A stretch of 64,000 nucleotides of DNA from Candidatus Villigracilis propinquus (GCA_016714565.1 JADKDM010000034.1:1-64000); one strand, 5' to 3'. Positions 20,104 through 29,756 are shown, counted from the stretch's first letter. Made by a program: numbers and translations. The notes: generated from the sequence alone by a model not told the origin.

Positions 20104-20894
20104 AAGGTGATAATATGGATATGGATGATAAGCTTATAATTAATAAAGAACCTGACAAGTATGTTCATGGAATGGACTGGTTGTCGGGGGAATTGGAAGA
20201 GTTCGAATTGAGCAACTATAGAAAGTATCAATATGATCTTATTTCAAAATATTTAGGTAAAAATATCTTGGAAGTTGGTAGTGGAGACAGATCCTTCACC
20301 AATCAAATTGTCAAACATTCGGCACGATTTGATAGAATAGTTTCCATTGAGCCGTCTATTACGCTGTTTGAAACACATGAAAATAAATATAAATTTCCTG
20401 ACCATGTTTCGTTTCATATGGTGGATTTGTTTAATTTGAGCAAGGATACATTTGGGCAGTTTGATACCGCTATTTTCGTTCATGTGTTGGAGCATATTGA
20501 AAAAGATAGAGAAGCTTTGAATAAAGTTCATGAACTACTGTTACCGAGCGGGATAGTCTTGATTGAAGTGCCTGCCCTGCCCTCCTTATTTTCTGTTCAC
20601 GATGAGATGCTGGGGCATTATAGAAGGTATAACAAAAAAATCCTTAAGGATATTGTGGATACAGATAAATATACGATTACGGATATTTGGTATCAGGATA
20701 TATTAGGAGTTCTTGGTTCACTATACTTTTTCAAAATAAGAAAAACAAAACTAGCCAGTACAGATGGTGTCCAGCTTGTAAAGAATCAGGGGAATATTTA
20801 TGATAAATATGTGATTCCGTTTGAAAGTTTTATTGAGAAGTTTGTGCGCTTTCCACTTGGATTAAGTCTTACCGCCGTTTTACAAAAAAAATAA
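20100..20894 (+). CDS. Class I SAM-dependent methyltransferase
   Basis: Small-molecule methyltransferase of the Methyltransf_11/23 kind. The SAM motif is ILEVGSGDRSFTNQI, the acidic loop is IVSIEPSITLFE, and post-motif DTAIFVHVLEHIEKDREAL is typical. 264 residues. The ATG overlaps the WbqC stop (ATGA); an internal ATG at 20115 is an alternative start. Substrate is unknown, probably a sugar of the surface polymer. Confidence 0.87.
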   Translation: MKGDNMDMDDKLIINKEPDKYVHGMDWLSGELEEFELSNYRKYQYDLISKYLGKNILEVGSGDRSFTNQIVKHSARFDRIVSIEPSITLFETHENKYKFPDHVSFHMVDLFNLSKDTFGQFDTAIFVHVLEHIEKDREALNKVHELLLPSGIVLIEVPALPSLFSVHDEMLGHYRRYNKKILKDIVDTDKYTITDIWYQDILGVLGSLYFFKIRKTKLASTDGVQLVKNQGNIYDKYVIPFESFIEKFVRFPLGLSLTAVLQKK

Positions 20895-20917
20895 ATTTGT
20901 TATGATGGATATGGAAT

Positions 20918-21874
20918 ATGTTTAATTGGAAAAAACTAGGCAGGGTTTTCGATCCGACCCAAATAAAAGGATTAGATTGGTTGAATGAATTCGCCCAAGC
21001 TCCCTCGGTTTTGATTTTTGATGAATTTATTCGCGTTTATTTTTCCTGCCGACCCTTGCCAGATAAAAACGGGCAATACGTCAGTTACTCAGCTTTTGTG
21101 GACTTGAATAGAAATAATTTGTTCGATATCGTCAATGTAGCTCAAACGCCAATGTTGGAATTGGGGGAAGTAGGAACCTTTGATGAATTTGGAACCTATC
21201 CTACTTCGGTGATCAGAAATGACGAAGAGATATTAGCGTATTACGGCGGTTGGACAAGGTGCGAATCAGTTCCATTTAATGTGGCGATTGGACTGGCAAT
21301 GAGCCATGACAATGGTGTAACCTTCAAAAGGTTTGGCGCCGGCCCCATCCTCTCTTACAGTGTTAATGAGCCGTTTATTTTAAGTGGCCCGAAGATTAGA
21401 AAATTCCAAGACCGATGGTATTTATGGTATATAGCGGGGAGAAAATGGGTTATAGCAGAAGGCAAACCGGAGCCTGTGTATAAAATCCGCATGGCTGTTT
21501 CAGATGATGGAATTAATTGGGTAAAGCAAGATAACGACCTCATTAAGAGCAAGGTCGAGGAAAATGAGGCGCAGGCTAGTCCTGATGTCTTTTTTTATGA
21601 AGGTCAATACCATATGTTTTTTTGCTATCGGTATAGTGCCGGGTTTAGAGGCAGAAAAAAGGGATATCGGATTGGGTATGCCTCATCTAATGATTTACTT
21701 CATTGGGTACGTGATGATGCAAAAGCAGGAATCGATATTTCAGAAGTGGGCTGGGATTCGGAGATGATCAGTTATCCGCATGTCTTTGAACTTGATGGCA
21801 ATGTATATATGTTTTATCTGGGTAATCAGGTAGGCAGGTATGGGTTTGGTATGGCAAAGTTGCAATTGGATTAA
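20918..21874 (+). CDS. Glycosidase-related five-bladed propeller-like protein, copy 1
   Basis: About 318 residues resembling proteins annotated as glycosylase or glycosidase-related in O-antigen loci, with a GH32/43/130-like propeller. Repeating blade patterns are visible: FDEFIRVYFSCR, SYSAFVDLNRNN, NVAIGLAMSHDNGVTFKR, WYLWYIAGRKW, MAVSDDGINWVK, YHMFFCYR, and VYMFYLGN near the end. No signal peptide, so it should be cytoplasmic. Acidic residues in the FDEF and WDSEM segments could be catalytic but this is not proven. The next gene is a paralogue 22 bases downstream. Function in polymer synthesis unknown; it could act as a phosphorylase, transferase or binding protein. Confidence 0.78.
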   Translation: MFNWKKLGRVFDPTQIKGLDWLNEFAQAPSVLIFDEFIRVYFSCRPLPDKNGQYVSYSAFVDLNRNNLFDIVNVAQTPMLELGEVGTFDEFGTYPTSVIRNDEEILAYYGGWTRCESVPFNVAIGLAMSHDNGVTFKRFGAGPILSYSVNEPFILSGPKIRKFQDRWYLWYIAGRKWVIAEGKPEPVYKIRMAVSDDGINWVKQDNDLIKSKVEENEAQASPDVFFYEGQYHMFFCYRYSAGFRGRKKGYRIGYASSNDLLHWVRDDAKAGIDISEVGWDSEMISYPHVFELDGNVYMFYLGNQVGRYGFGMAKLQLD

Positions 21875-21895
21875 TCTGAATTAGAGGCTGTTCTT

Positions 21896-22849
21896 ATGAA
21901 ATGGAAGAAACTCGGAAAAATTTTCGACCCAACAGAATATAATCTGCCGAATAATTGCATTGAATTTGCCCAATCACCCCAGTCCCTGGTTTTTGATGAT
22001 TTTGTAAGGATTTATTTTTCGACCAGGGAAAAGGATGAAACCGGGAAATACCTGAGCCATATAGCATTTGTTGATATGGACAAATCCTTCAAAAAAGTGA
22101 TCGCAGTTTCCACAAATACGGTTATTGAACTGGGCGGTTTGGGTTGCTTTGATGAGCACGGGATTTTCCCGTTAAATATCATGCGCGACCATGGGAGAGT
22201 CTTGGGCTACATTAGCGGCTGGAGCAGGCGGGTATCTGTGTCTGTTGAAACATCCATTGGGCTTGCTGTCAGCAATGACAACGGTTTAACCTTTAAGAGA
22301 ATTGGTGATGGCCCTGTTCTCACTTCATCACCCTCCGAGCCTTTTTTGGTGGGTGACCCTTTTGTGCTTAATATTAATGGCCTTTATCACATGTGGTACA
22401 TATACGGTCTCAGGTGGATAAATAATCCGGAAAAGCGTGTCAAGGAGCGCATATACAAAATCGGACACGCCGTTTCTAATGATGGAATAAACTGGATAAA
22501 GGATGGCCGACAATTGGTTACTGATAAATTGAATGCTGATGAGTGCCAGGCTCTTCCGACTGTGATCGAAATAGACGGAAAATATCACATGTATTTTTGT
22601 TACCGGCAGGCAATCGGCTTCCGTCAGGATAAAAATAGCGCATATAGGATTGGGCATGCCTTTTCAGAGAATATGCAAAATTGGATCAGAGACGACACTA
22701 CTACTGGAATTGATACCACAGACGGAGATTGGGATTCCGATATGATGTGTTATCCCCATGTCTTTCGCTGTGAGGATAAAATATATATGCTATATAATGG
22801 CAATGAGTTTGGGCGTTTGGGATTTGGTCTTGCTGTTCTAGAGAGGTAG
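21896..22849 (+). CDS. Glycosidase-related five-bladed propeller-like protein, copy 2
   Basis: Paralogue of the preceding gene, same length (317 residues) and same blade order: WKKLGKIFDPTE, FDDFVRIYFSTRE, HIAFVDMDKS, IGLAVSNDNGLTFKRIGDGP, YHMWYIYGLRW, HAVSNDGINWIKDG, YHMYFCYRQAIGF, WDSDMMCYPHVF, IYMLYNGNEFGRLGFGLA. Divergence from copy 1 is substantial but end-to-end, so this is an old tandem duplication and not an assembly repeat. Both copies keep the acidic residues in the W-D-S-E/D-M segment. No signal peptide. Function unknown. Confidence 0.78.
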   Translation: MKWKKLGKIFDPTEYNLPNNCIEFAQSPQSLVFDDFVRIYFSTREKDETGKYLSHIAFVDMDKSFKKVIAVSTNTVIELGGLGCFDEHGIFPLNIMRDHGRVLGYISGWSRRVSVSVETSIGLAVSNDNGLTFKRIGDGPVLTSSPSEPFLVGDPFVLNINGLYHMWYIYGLRWINNPEKRVKERIYKIGHAVSNDGINWIKDGRQLVTDKLNADECQALPTVIEIDGKYHMYFCYRQAIGFRQDKNSAYRIGHAFSENMQNWIRDDTTTGIDTTDGDWDSDMMCYPHVFRCEDKIYMLYNGNEFGRLGFGLAVLER

Positions 22850-22878
22850 CATCATCTGTGGTTGCTGACTGATAAAAT

Positions 22879-23322
22879 ATGGATATTCGGTACAAAATAA
22901 AAACAGCAGTTGCAAAGGATATTTTGGTGCATTTAGCGGAATGTAGCGAAAACTTTTCCCCTCCATTGATGAAGAGAGTTGATCTTGAAGAATATTCCGG
23001 AAAACTATTTGAAAAATCCGTCACGTTTGAAGCATGGAAGGAGTTTTCTCTTGTGGGGCTGATTGCGGTTTATTTTAATGAATTTGATAGTTCGGCATTT
23101 ATTACAAATGTAAGCGTTTTGAAGAATTTTATGGGTTTAGGTGTTGCTTCAAAATTACTAGAGCAATGCATCGAATATGCCGCCAGAAAAAGTTTTGAAG
23201 AAATAAAGCTAGAGGTAAACGCAGAGAGTATTTATGCCATCAAACTTTATGGGAAGTTTGATTTTACAGTTGATAGTGTTAACGGCGATTTTTTAATAAT
23301 GAAGCTGAAGTTGAATAAATGA
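22879..23322 (+). CDS. GNAT-family acetyltransferase
   Basis: 147 residues with the GNAT fold: a beta strand pair FSLVGLIAVYFNEFDSSAFI, then the acetyl-CoA loop motif NFMGLGVASKLLEQCIEYA, then LEVNAESIYAIKLYGKFDF, the typical motif B. It probably moves an acyl group to an amino sugar. Because a VioA-like aminotransferase lies 3.5 kb upstream in the same block, N-acylation of the 4-amino sugar is a reasonable guess. The frame is intact, no membrane segments. Confidence 0.85.
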   Translation: MDIRYKIKTAVAKDILVHLAECSENFSPPLMKRVDLEEYSGKLFEKSVTFEAWKEFSLVGLIAVYFNEFDSSAFITNVSVLKNFMGLGVASKLLEQCIEYAARKSFEEIKLEVNAESIYAIKLYGKFDFTVDSVNGDFLIMKLKLNK

Positions 23323-23391
23323 TTTCAGCCGATTGATAATGGATGATCATCATCAAAAAGCAAAACCCGGAAATTAAAACAGGATAATAAT

Positions 23392-24144
23392 ATGAATTCA
23401 AAAAGAGATTATAACAAGGAACTTAAAGACACATCAGAACATAGATACGCCTATGGTTTTGATTTTGATGTCATGCATCCCTATATGCTAAAATCATTTA
23501 TTCCCTTTTTCAAAGAGGGAAATGTGCTGGAGCTGGGTAGTTTCAAAGGCGATTTTACAAAACGTATTATTCCCTTCTTCAAGGATATCACCTGCGTGGA
23601 AGTCTCTGATGAAGCCATCGAAATTGCGAGAAAAGATTTGGGCGACGCGGTGAAATATGTCCACGCATTGTTTGAAACTGTAACTCTACCGATTAAATAC
23701 GACAATATCATATTGACACATGTGTTGGAACATCTGGATGATCCAATTGCTGTAATGAAAAGAATCAACGATGAATGGCTGTCAGATCATGGCAGGTTTT
23801 TTCTTGTCTGCCCGAATGCCAATGCGCCTTCCAGACAAATTGCAGTAAAAATGGGATTGATAAGCCATAATTCGGCGATCACCCCCGCAGAAAAAGAACA
23901 CGGACATCGCATAACATATACGTTGGATACATTGGAGAGAGATGCGAAAGCCGCAGGCTTGAATGTGGTGCATCGTTCCGGTATTTTCTTTAAAGCGTTG
24001 GCCAATTTTCAATGGGATAGGTTGCTTAATACAGATATTATCTCGCCTGAATATTTGGAAGGCTGTTACCAACTGGGACAGCAATATCCGGATTTGTGCT
24101 CAAGTATTTTCTTGATGTGTGAAAAAGGAAGGAAGATTTCTTAA
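23392..24144 (+). CDS. Class I SAM-dependent methyltransferase
   Basis: 250 residues. SAM motif VLELGSFKGDFTKRII, acidic loop ITCVEVSDEAIEIARKDLG, then NIILTHVLEHLDDPIAVM. The C-terminal half has HGHRITYTLDTLERDAKAAGLNVVHRSGIFFKAL, as in methyltransferases of polysaccharide loci. The frame is intact. It is followed closely by a glycosyltransferase. The methyl acceptor is not predictable. Confidence 0.87.
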   Translation: MNSKRDYNKELKDTSEHRYAYGFDFDVMHPYMLKSFIPFFKEGNVLELGSFKGDFTKRIIPFFKDITCVEVSDEAIEIARKDLGDAVKYVHALFETVTLPIKYDNIILTHVLEHLDDPIAVMKRINDEWLSDHGRFFLVCPNANAPSRQIAVKMGLISHNSAITPAEKEHGHRITYTLDTLERDAKAAGLNVVHRSGIFFKALANFQWDRLLNTDIISPEYLEGCYQLGQQYPDLCSSIFLMCEKGRKIS

Positions 24145-24160
24145 TAATCTTATCGTATAT

Positions 24161-25075
24161 ATGAGCCATATTTCAATTTGTTTCGCCGTATATCAAAATC
24201 AGGGTTCGCTGACTCCTTTGTATGAGCGGATGATTTATGAGTTAACAACCCACTTTCCACTTCATACCTATGAACTCTTGTTTGTAAATGATGGTTCAAG
24301 GGACGATTCTCTTGCGGAACTGCTAGCACTTCGGAAAAGGGATGATAATGTGAAAATAATTTCTTTTTCAAGAAACTTCGGACAAATGGCGGCCATCCTT
24401 GCCGGGTGGGACAATGCCTCTGGAGACTGTGTTATCAACATGGCAGCAGACTTGCAAGATCCTCCTGAACAATGTACGCTGATGATTAAGGAATGGGAAC
24501 AGGGAAGTGATATAGTAATAAGTTACAGAATTTCACACGGCACATCTGTGTCAAAAAAGATAACATCAAAAATATTTTATAAGTTGATGCTGCCAGATGC
24601 TCCTCCAGGAGGTTTTGACTTTACATTGCTTGATAGGGGGCCTATGAACGCAATTAATTCTTTAAAAGAACGGCATCGTTTTTATCAATATGATATCCTG
24701 TGGGCAGGATTCAGGGTGAAGTATATTCCGTACCATAAGTTGGAAAGACAAATTGGGAAATCACAATACGATTTTTTTAAACGTTTCGGGAATTTCTATT
24801 CAGGCTTTTTAAATGTTAGCTATTTTCCTTTGCGCTTAATGACCATCATTGGTGGTATTGTAGCTCTTAGCGGGTTCGCTTATGCTGTAACAATTATACA
24901 GGTTTATTTTATGAACAAAACGCCTTTTCAGGGGTGGGCGCCGATTATGATTTTAATTTTGGTAATAGGTGGATTAATAATGTTAATGCTTGGCATGCTG
25001 GGTGAATATATTTGGCGTATTTTGGATGAGGTGAAAGGCAGACCCAATTACATTATTAAGGAAAAAATTTTGTAG
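24161..25075 (+). CDS. Family 2 glycosyltransferase, GtrB/DPM1-like
   Basis: Membrane-anchored polyprenyl-phosphate glycosyltransferase. ISICFAVYQNQGSLTPLYERM, then LLFVNDGSRDDSLAEL, the ISFSRNFGQMAAILAGWDNASGD segment, and metal-binding NMAADLQDPPEQ. C-terminal hydrophobic segments (about 220-250 and 262-285) end in LGEYIWRILDEVKGRPNYIIKE, the standard tail of this family. ATG 24161 is preferred: it gives the usual short N-terminus. An in-frame ATG at 24119 would overlap the methyltransferase by 26 bases. Sugar donor unknown. Confidence 0.88.
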   Translation: MSHISICFAVYQNQGSLTPLYERMIYELTTHFPLHTYELLFVNDGSRDDSLAELLALRKRDDNVKIISFSRNFGQMAAILAGWDNASGDCVINMAADLQDPPEQCTLMIKEWEQGSDIVISYRISHGTSVSKKITSKIFYKLMLPDAPPGGFDFTLLDRGPMNAINSLKERHRFYQYDILWAGFRVKYIPYHKLERQIGKSQYDFFKRFGNFYSGFLNVSYFPLRLMTIIGGIVALSGFAYAVTIIQVYFMNKTPFQGWAPIMILILVIGGLIMLMLGMLGEYIWRILDEVKGRPNYIIKEKIL

Positions 25076-25126
25076 ATTCCAACTGTCCATACAGATTTGC
25101 CTAAACTACTAGTGATATAAGTAGAT

Positions 25127-25170
25127 TTTAAGTAGTCGGTCGTAAATGGTTAGAATTCCGTCATTGCGAG
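25127..25170. repeat. Dispersed repeat, copy A
   Basis: The last 33 bases (25138-25170, beginning GGTCGTAAATGGTTAGAATT and ending GTCATTGCGAG) are identical to 38581-38613; TTTAAGTAGT precedes both copies. This copy continues into a GCCGCG...CGCGC region that may be the rest of a larger palindromic element. It lies in the 212-base gap before the GT87-like gene, which otherwise holds no recognisable gene. Confidence 0.75.
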
Positions 25171-25287
25171 CCGCGTTCTTTGCGCCGCGCGTCAGTGCGG
25201 TGTGGCGATAGGATTATTTTCTAAATTCTTTCGATTGATCACTTAGTTAGTGCGTAAAGAAAATAGATTAAGAAAAATTGGAAAAAA

Positions 25288-26607
25288 ATGATGAAAAATA
25301 GTTGGTATTGGAGACAGATTTGGAATAAACTTAAGAATATATTTATCGTAATATACGATGCGCCTATCCTGTATTGGTTTTTTGGGAGCTTTTTGGCGGC
25401 TTATTTTCTTTTTTTTATTTCGCCAGTATTTCTTAACTCTGAACAAAGTATGAAATTTGGGCCATACCTTGACGCAATAACTCCCATTGGCGGTGACCTG
25501 CGGTTGTTTTTATCTATGGGGAGGGCGTTTGCTAATCAAGGGGAATTTGCTAATGCATATCCACCTTTGGTTACATTGCTGATGACTCCCTTTGCTTCGG
25601 TTGATCCTGCGGATGTGTATAAAGCTTTTGCCGCAGTTATTTTTTTGTCTTATTTGTGTATCGCGTTTATTCTTCCATCTTTAATTGTAAAGAAGCAACA
25701 AGGGATATTGCTTATCATTGCTCTTTTTTTTGCTGGGTTATTTTCTTATGGTTTTCATTTTGAAATGGAGCGTGGACAATTCAATGTCATTGCATTCCAA
25801 TTTGTTTTAATGGCAATCTATCTATTTCACTTCAAGCCCAAGTCCCGCTTTATCGCTTATGTATTATTTTCCATTGGCGTGCATATTAAAATTTATCCTC
25901 TAATATTTATATTTATGTTTATTGATGATTGGAGGGAGTGGAAGACGAACTTTAAACGATTTACGGGGATAGGTATATTAAATTTCCTGTTTTTATTGGT
26001 TCTCGGCTATCAACCGGTAAGAGCGTTTTTGGAGGGAATTACAAATATAACGACACTTGCAAGTTATGTGTGGATTGGCAATCATTCGATCAAATCGTTT
26101 ATCCTGCTGTTGCAGGCAGGGCAATTTCAAGCTATTTTTTTCAACTATCAATTGGTCGCTGTTCATGGCTGGGCAGTTGAAAATGCTACTATGATTGGAA
26201 GTGCGTTAACGATTTTGTCTCTCTTATGTTTCCTGTTAGTAGTTTTTAGGTCTTTTCAGAAAAACATAAAAGGTTTTAATTCAGATATGTTTGTAGTTTC
26301 TACGATTGTTGCTCTTCTTGTGCCGGCAATTAGTCACGACTATACATTATCTGTTCTAGGAAGTGCCGTTGGGATTGCTATTGGCAACAGAATTGACTTA
26401 AATCCTGCACCTAGTTTTCGACTGCTATATATCTTTTTAATTTCACTAATTTCTTTTGCTTATTCTTCGTCTTTATTTTCTTATACAAACAAACCATTGT
26501 TGCTGCAAAATAACTTGCCGGCTTTGATGATCATGTTGTTTTCCTTTACAATAATTGCGCTTCTGCCGAAACCTGCTCAAGATAGAATAGCGCTCCTGGA
26601 TAAGTAG
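25288..26607 (+). CDS. GT87-family (DUF2029) polyprenol-dependent mannosyltransferase-like membrane protein
   Basis: 439 residues with about ten membrane segments. After the first one it shows GGDLRLFLSMGRAF and NAYPPLVTLLMTP, then MERGQFNVIAFQFVLM and VHIKIYPLIFIFMF, the motif set of GT87 enzymes. These are GT-C proteins that use a polyprenyl-phosphate sugar on the outer face of the membrane. The GtrB/DPM1-like enzymes in the locus could supply such donors. Frame intact. The start ATG (the second codon is also ATG) follows an A-rich stretch without a strong ribosome site. Confidence 0.82.
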   Translation: MMKNSWYWRQIWNKLKNIFIVIYDAPILYWFFGSFLAAYFLFFISPVFLNSEQSMKFGPYLDAITPIGGDLRLFLSMGRAFANQGEFANAYPPLVTLLMTPFASVDPADVYKAFAAVIFLSYLCIAFILPSLIVKKQQGILLIIALFFAGLFSYGFHFEMERGQFNVIAFQFVLMAIYLFHFKPKSRFIAYVLFSIGVHIKIYPLIFIFMFIDDWREWKTNFKRFTGIGILNFLFLLVLGYQPVRAFLEGITNITTLASYVWIGNHSIKSFILLLQAGQFQAIFFNYQLVAVHGWAVENATMIGSALTILSLLCFLLVVFRSFQKNIKGFNSDMFVVSTIVALLVPAISHDYTLSVLGSAVGIAIGNRIDLNPAPSFRLLYIFLISLISFAYSSSLFSYTNKPLLLQNNLPALMIMLFSFTIIALLPKPAQDRIALLDK

Positions 26608-26684
26608 AATGTTTTTTTTTTTTATCTTTTATCCAATTCAGTGGATGTAAAATATTTCTGGAAATCCAAAAAATGTGAGAATAG

Positions 26685-27640
26685 ATGTCTATTAAATTTG
26701 AAATTCCTAGAAAAGTTCTTGTTACTGGTGGGGCTGGTTTTATTGGTTCCAATCTTGTCCGCCTGTTGGTCGAGCAAGGGGTTATAGTACGCGTATTGGA
26801 TAATCTTTCTACTGGATATATTAAGAATATAGAAAATTTACCAGTTGAATTTATTCAAGGCGATATGTGCGATGCAAATTTGATCCAAGATGCCGTTGAC
26901 GGTATGGATACGATTTTTTTCACCTTGCAGCACATATCGGCAATGTAAAATCACTTGAGCACCCACAGAAGGACGCTCAGATAAATGTATTGGGCGCAGT
27001 TAACTTGCTTGAAGCAGCGCGTAAAGCTGGCGTGCAGCGGATTGTATATTCTTCCTCCGCAGCCATTTTTGGAGAACTGCTGACCATGCCCATTGCAGAG
27101 GATCATCCCCAAAATCCTGATTCTCCTTATGGGGTAAGCAAGCTTGCAGCAGAAAAGTATATGCTGACGTTCGCCAAATTATATAGTATGACCGTGATCT
27201 GCCTGCGTTATTTTAATGTGTATGGTGTTCATCAGCGCTATGATGCATATGGTAATGTAATTCCTATCTTCGCTGACCGTTTATTGCAGGGCAAGCCGCT
27301 CATCATTTATGGAACAGGTGAACAAACCCGGGATTTTGTGAATGTGAAGGATGTAGCAAAAGCCAATTTTCTTGCGGCAACACGTGCTCAGCACACAGGA
27401 GTATACAATTTAGGTTCGGGTTTCGATATTACAATTAATACGTTGGCGAGCTATTGCCAGAAAACTAGTGGAATTAAGGCTGTTGAGGTTGTAAATGCTC
27501 CTCCGCGTCGCGGGGAAGTTCTAAATTGTCGTGCGGATATTTCGAAGGCTGGGTCTGAATTGGGATTTGCGCCAGATTCTGATATTCTCTCCGGTCTGCA
27601 GGAATATTTTGACTGGTTCAAGAAAGATAGAAATATATAA
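26685..27640 (+). CDS. NAD-dependent sugar-nucleotide 4-epimerase-like SDR, frameshifted
   Basis: Extended SDR of the GalE/WbpP kind. VLVTGGAGFIGSNLVRLLVE starts the Rossmann fold, with VLDNLSTGYIKNI and VEFIQGDMCD. The reading then breaks in a run of seven T at 26914-26920; an eighth T would restore FFHLAAHIGNVKSLEHP. The second part carries SSSAAIFGE, catalytic YGVSKLAAEKY, RYFNVYGVHQRYDAYGNVIPIFADR and TRDFVNVKDVAKA, all usual for UDP-hexose 4-epimerases. About 318 codons. Likely substrate is UDP-Glc/Gal, UDP-GlcNAc/GalNAc or the uronic acids; sequence alone does not decide. Confidence 0.87.
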
Positions 27641-27664
27641 GGAATATATTGATTGTCAAGGAAA

Positions 27665-28867
27665 ATGAACATTCTTGTCGTGCATGAAACCGAGTATGTT
27701 GATAAAGTAATATATGAATATCAAATTATACCCGAGATATTATCGGCGCGTGGGCATACAGTGTCTGTGATCGACTTCCCTACCAATTGGTCAAAATCCG
27801 GAAAAGTTGATTGGTTCACCAAGAGTGTAGTTTATTCTAATATTAGCCGCGCAAATAAATCGAACAGTATTACGCTGATACGCCCGGCGTTTATTCAAAT
27901 ACCAGTGATTAGCCGTATAACGGCTTTTTTCTCCTACTTCTTTCTGATTGAGAAAACGATCCGGGAGAATAGGATTAGCCATATTATTCTGTTCGCAGTA
28001 CCTACGAACGGATTGCAAACAATAATGCTTGCAAAAAAGTATCACATTCCTGTTCTCTACCGTTCTTTAGATGTGTCCCACCAGATTGTTCCCCACCTAT
28101 TCTTACGGCTTCCAACAATGATGTTGGAGAAATTTGTATATAGGTATTCGGACAGGGTTTCAGCGATTACTCATAAATTGGTTGAATATATAATAAAAAA
28201 TGGTGCGAAGCCTGAGCGCTGTTCGTTTTTGCCCACCGGTGCAGATGCCGATAGTTTTTATTACCAGCCGAAGGATAAGCAATTATTAGAAAACCTTGGT
28301 CTAAGCGAAAGAGATTTGATTCTATTGTTTTCAGGTACATTCTATAAATTTTCAGGATTAAAAGAAATTATTTGTGCTATTCCTTCGCGGCTATCAGATT
28401 TTTCTGATCTGAGGCTTTTATTGGTTGGCGGAGGCGAACAATTCGAGGAGTTAAAACAATTGGTTAGTGAGCTTGGATTGCAAGGCCGCGTGATAATGAC
28501 AGGGTTTGTGGATTATAGAGATGTTCCAAGATATATCAATGTAGCCGACATATGCATCAACCCTTTCATTATTAATGATATTACAAACATTATATTTCCA
28601 AGCAAAGTTTATCAATATCTTGCTTGTGAAAAACCGGTGATTGCTACAAGATTGAGCGGAATGTTGGATATATTCCCCCCTGATGATCAGGAGCACGGTG
28701 TATATTATTTCGATACGCTCAATGAGTTTTTTGATTTGGTGCGTGTCATTAATAGAAGTAGAGTAAAATCATCTTCGCTTTCGTTGCAGGAGATCACAAG
28801 TGCTGTTGAATTGGAATTGCATTCTATGAAAAACGACGAATCCGTAAAAAATGGAGCGCCTATATGA
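27665..28867 (+). CDS. Family 4 glycosyltransferase
   Basis: GT-B retaining glycosyltransferase. NILVVHETEYVDKVIYEYQ opens the N-terminal domain; VSAITHKLVEYI, GADADSFYYQP and ILLFSGTFYKFSGLKEII mark the start of the C-terminal domain, followed by LLLVGGGEQFEELKQ and VIMTGFVDYRDVPRYI, ADICINPF and FPSKVYQYLACEKPVIAT, the usual donor-binding block. About 400 residues. ATG 27665 has AAGGA close by; an in-frame TTG at 27653 also has AAGGA and cannot be ruled out. It overlaps the next gene by 4 bases. Confidence 0.87.
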   Translation: MNILVVHETEYVDKVIYEYQIIPEILSARGHTVSVIDFPTNWSKSGKVDWFTKSVVYSNISRANKSNSITLIRPAFIQIPVISRITAFFSYFFLIEKTIRENRISHIILFAVPTNGLQTIMLAKKYHIPVLYRSLDVSHQIVPHLFLRLPTMMLEKFVYRYSDRVSAITHKLVEYIIKNGAKPERCSFLPTGADADSFYYQPKDKQLLENLGLSERDLILLFSGTFYKFSGLKEIICAIPSRLSDFSDLRLLLVGGGEQFEELKQLVSELGLQGRVIMTGFVDYRDVPRYINVADICINPFIINDITNIIFPSKVYQYLACEKPVIATRLSGMLDIFPPDDQEHGVYYFDTLNEFFDLVRVINRSRVKSSSLSLQEITSAVELELHSMKNDESVKNGAPI

Positions 28868-29739
28868 AAATACTGATTTTGGGCGGTCACGGCATGCTTG
28901 GTCACCGTTTATGGATTAATTTACGTAGAGAACATGAGGTATGGGTTACGGTACGCCAGGCTTCATCCTCGTTTCCTGCCCGTTCTGAATTTCCGTCTCA
29001 ATATGTTCGTACGGATGTAGATGCCAGTAACTTTGATCAAGTAACACGTGCTTTGGCTTCCATTCAACCTGATCTGGTTATTAATTGTATCGGATTGATC
29101 AAGCAGATGGGTCACCTTGCCCGCGATCCAATCTTGTCTATTTCTCTAAATGCTTTGCTTCCGCACCGTATTTCACTGATTTGCCGTGCGGCAAAAATTC
29201 GTATGATCCACATCAGCACTGATTGTGTTTTTTCCGGAAAAAAAGGCAATTATCTGGAAAGTGACGAGTCGGATGCGGAAGATTTATATGGGCGATCTAA
29301 ATTTCTGGGTGAAGTGGCCTATCCGCCGCACAGTATTACCTTGCGCACATCCATCATTGGCCGTGAACTAAAAACACGTTTAGGATTAATCGAATGGTTT
29401 CTTTCTCATAAAGATGGAGATACTATTCGTGGATATAAACGCGCCATATTCTCAGGCTTTACTACTGATGAGCTTTCGCGCATTATCATGGAAAAAGTTA
29501 TTCCCAGCCCCGAACTTACTGGCCTTTATCATGTATCCAGCAACTCCATAAATAAATATGACTTGTTGCAGATCGTCAACCAGACTTTCGGGAGAAAGAT
29601 TAATATCCAGCCTGATGAAGATTTTTTTAAGGATCGCAGTCTTGATTCGACCCGTTTCCGTCAAGCTACTGGCTATAAACCGCCCTCCTGGTTTGACATG
29701 ATCCAGGAAATGGCAAGAGACTCTGATTTCTACAATTAA
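28864..29739 (+). CDS. RmlD-like SDR reductase (WbvR-like)
   Basis: dTDP-4-dehydrorhamnose-reductase-like protein of 291 residues: ILILGGHGMLGHRLW, VINCIGLIKQMGHLA, MIHISTDCVFSGKKGNY, catalytic YGRSKFLGE, LRTSIIGRE. It lacks the C-terminal cupin domain of CapF/WbjC, so it fits the RmlD-like WbvR enzyme of UDP-L-QuiNAc synthesis better. It stands directly before a CapE-like dehydratase/epimerase and a UDP-GlcNAc 2-epimerase-like gene, the same trio as in that pathway. Role assigned from family plus context; start overlaps the GT4 stop. Confidence 0.85.
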   Translation: MKILILGGHGMLGHRLWINLRREHEVWVTVRQASSSFPARSEFPSQYVRTDVDASNFDQVTRALASIQPDLVINCIGLIKQMGHLARDPILSISLNALLPHRISLICRAAKIRMIHISTDCVFSGKKGNYLESDESDAEDLYGRSKFLGEVAYPPHSITLRTSIIGRELKTRLGLIEWFLSHKDGDTIRGYKRAIFSGFTTDELSRIIMEKVIPSPELTGLYHVSSNSINKYDLLQIVNQTFGRKINIQPDEDFFKDRSLDSTRFRQATGYKPPSWFDMIQEMARDSDFYN

Positions 29740-29756
29740 ATTATAGGATAAAACGC

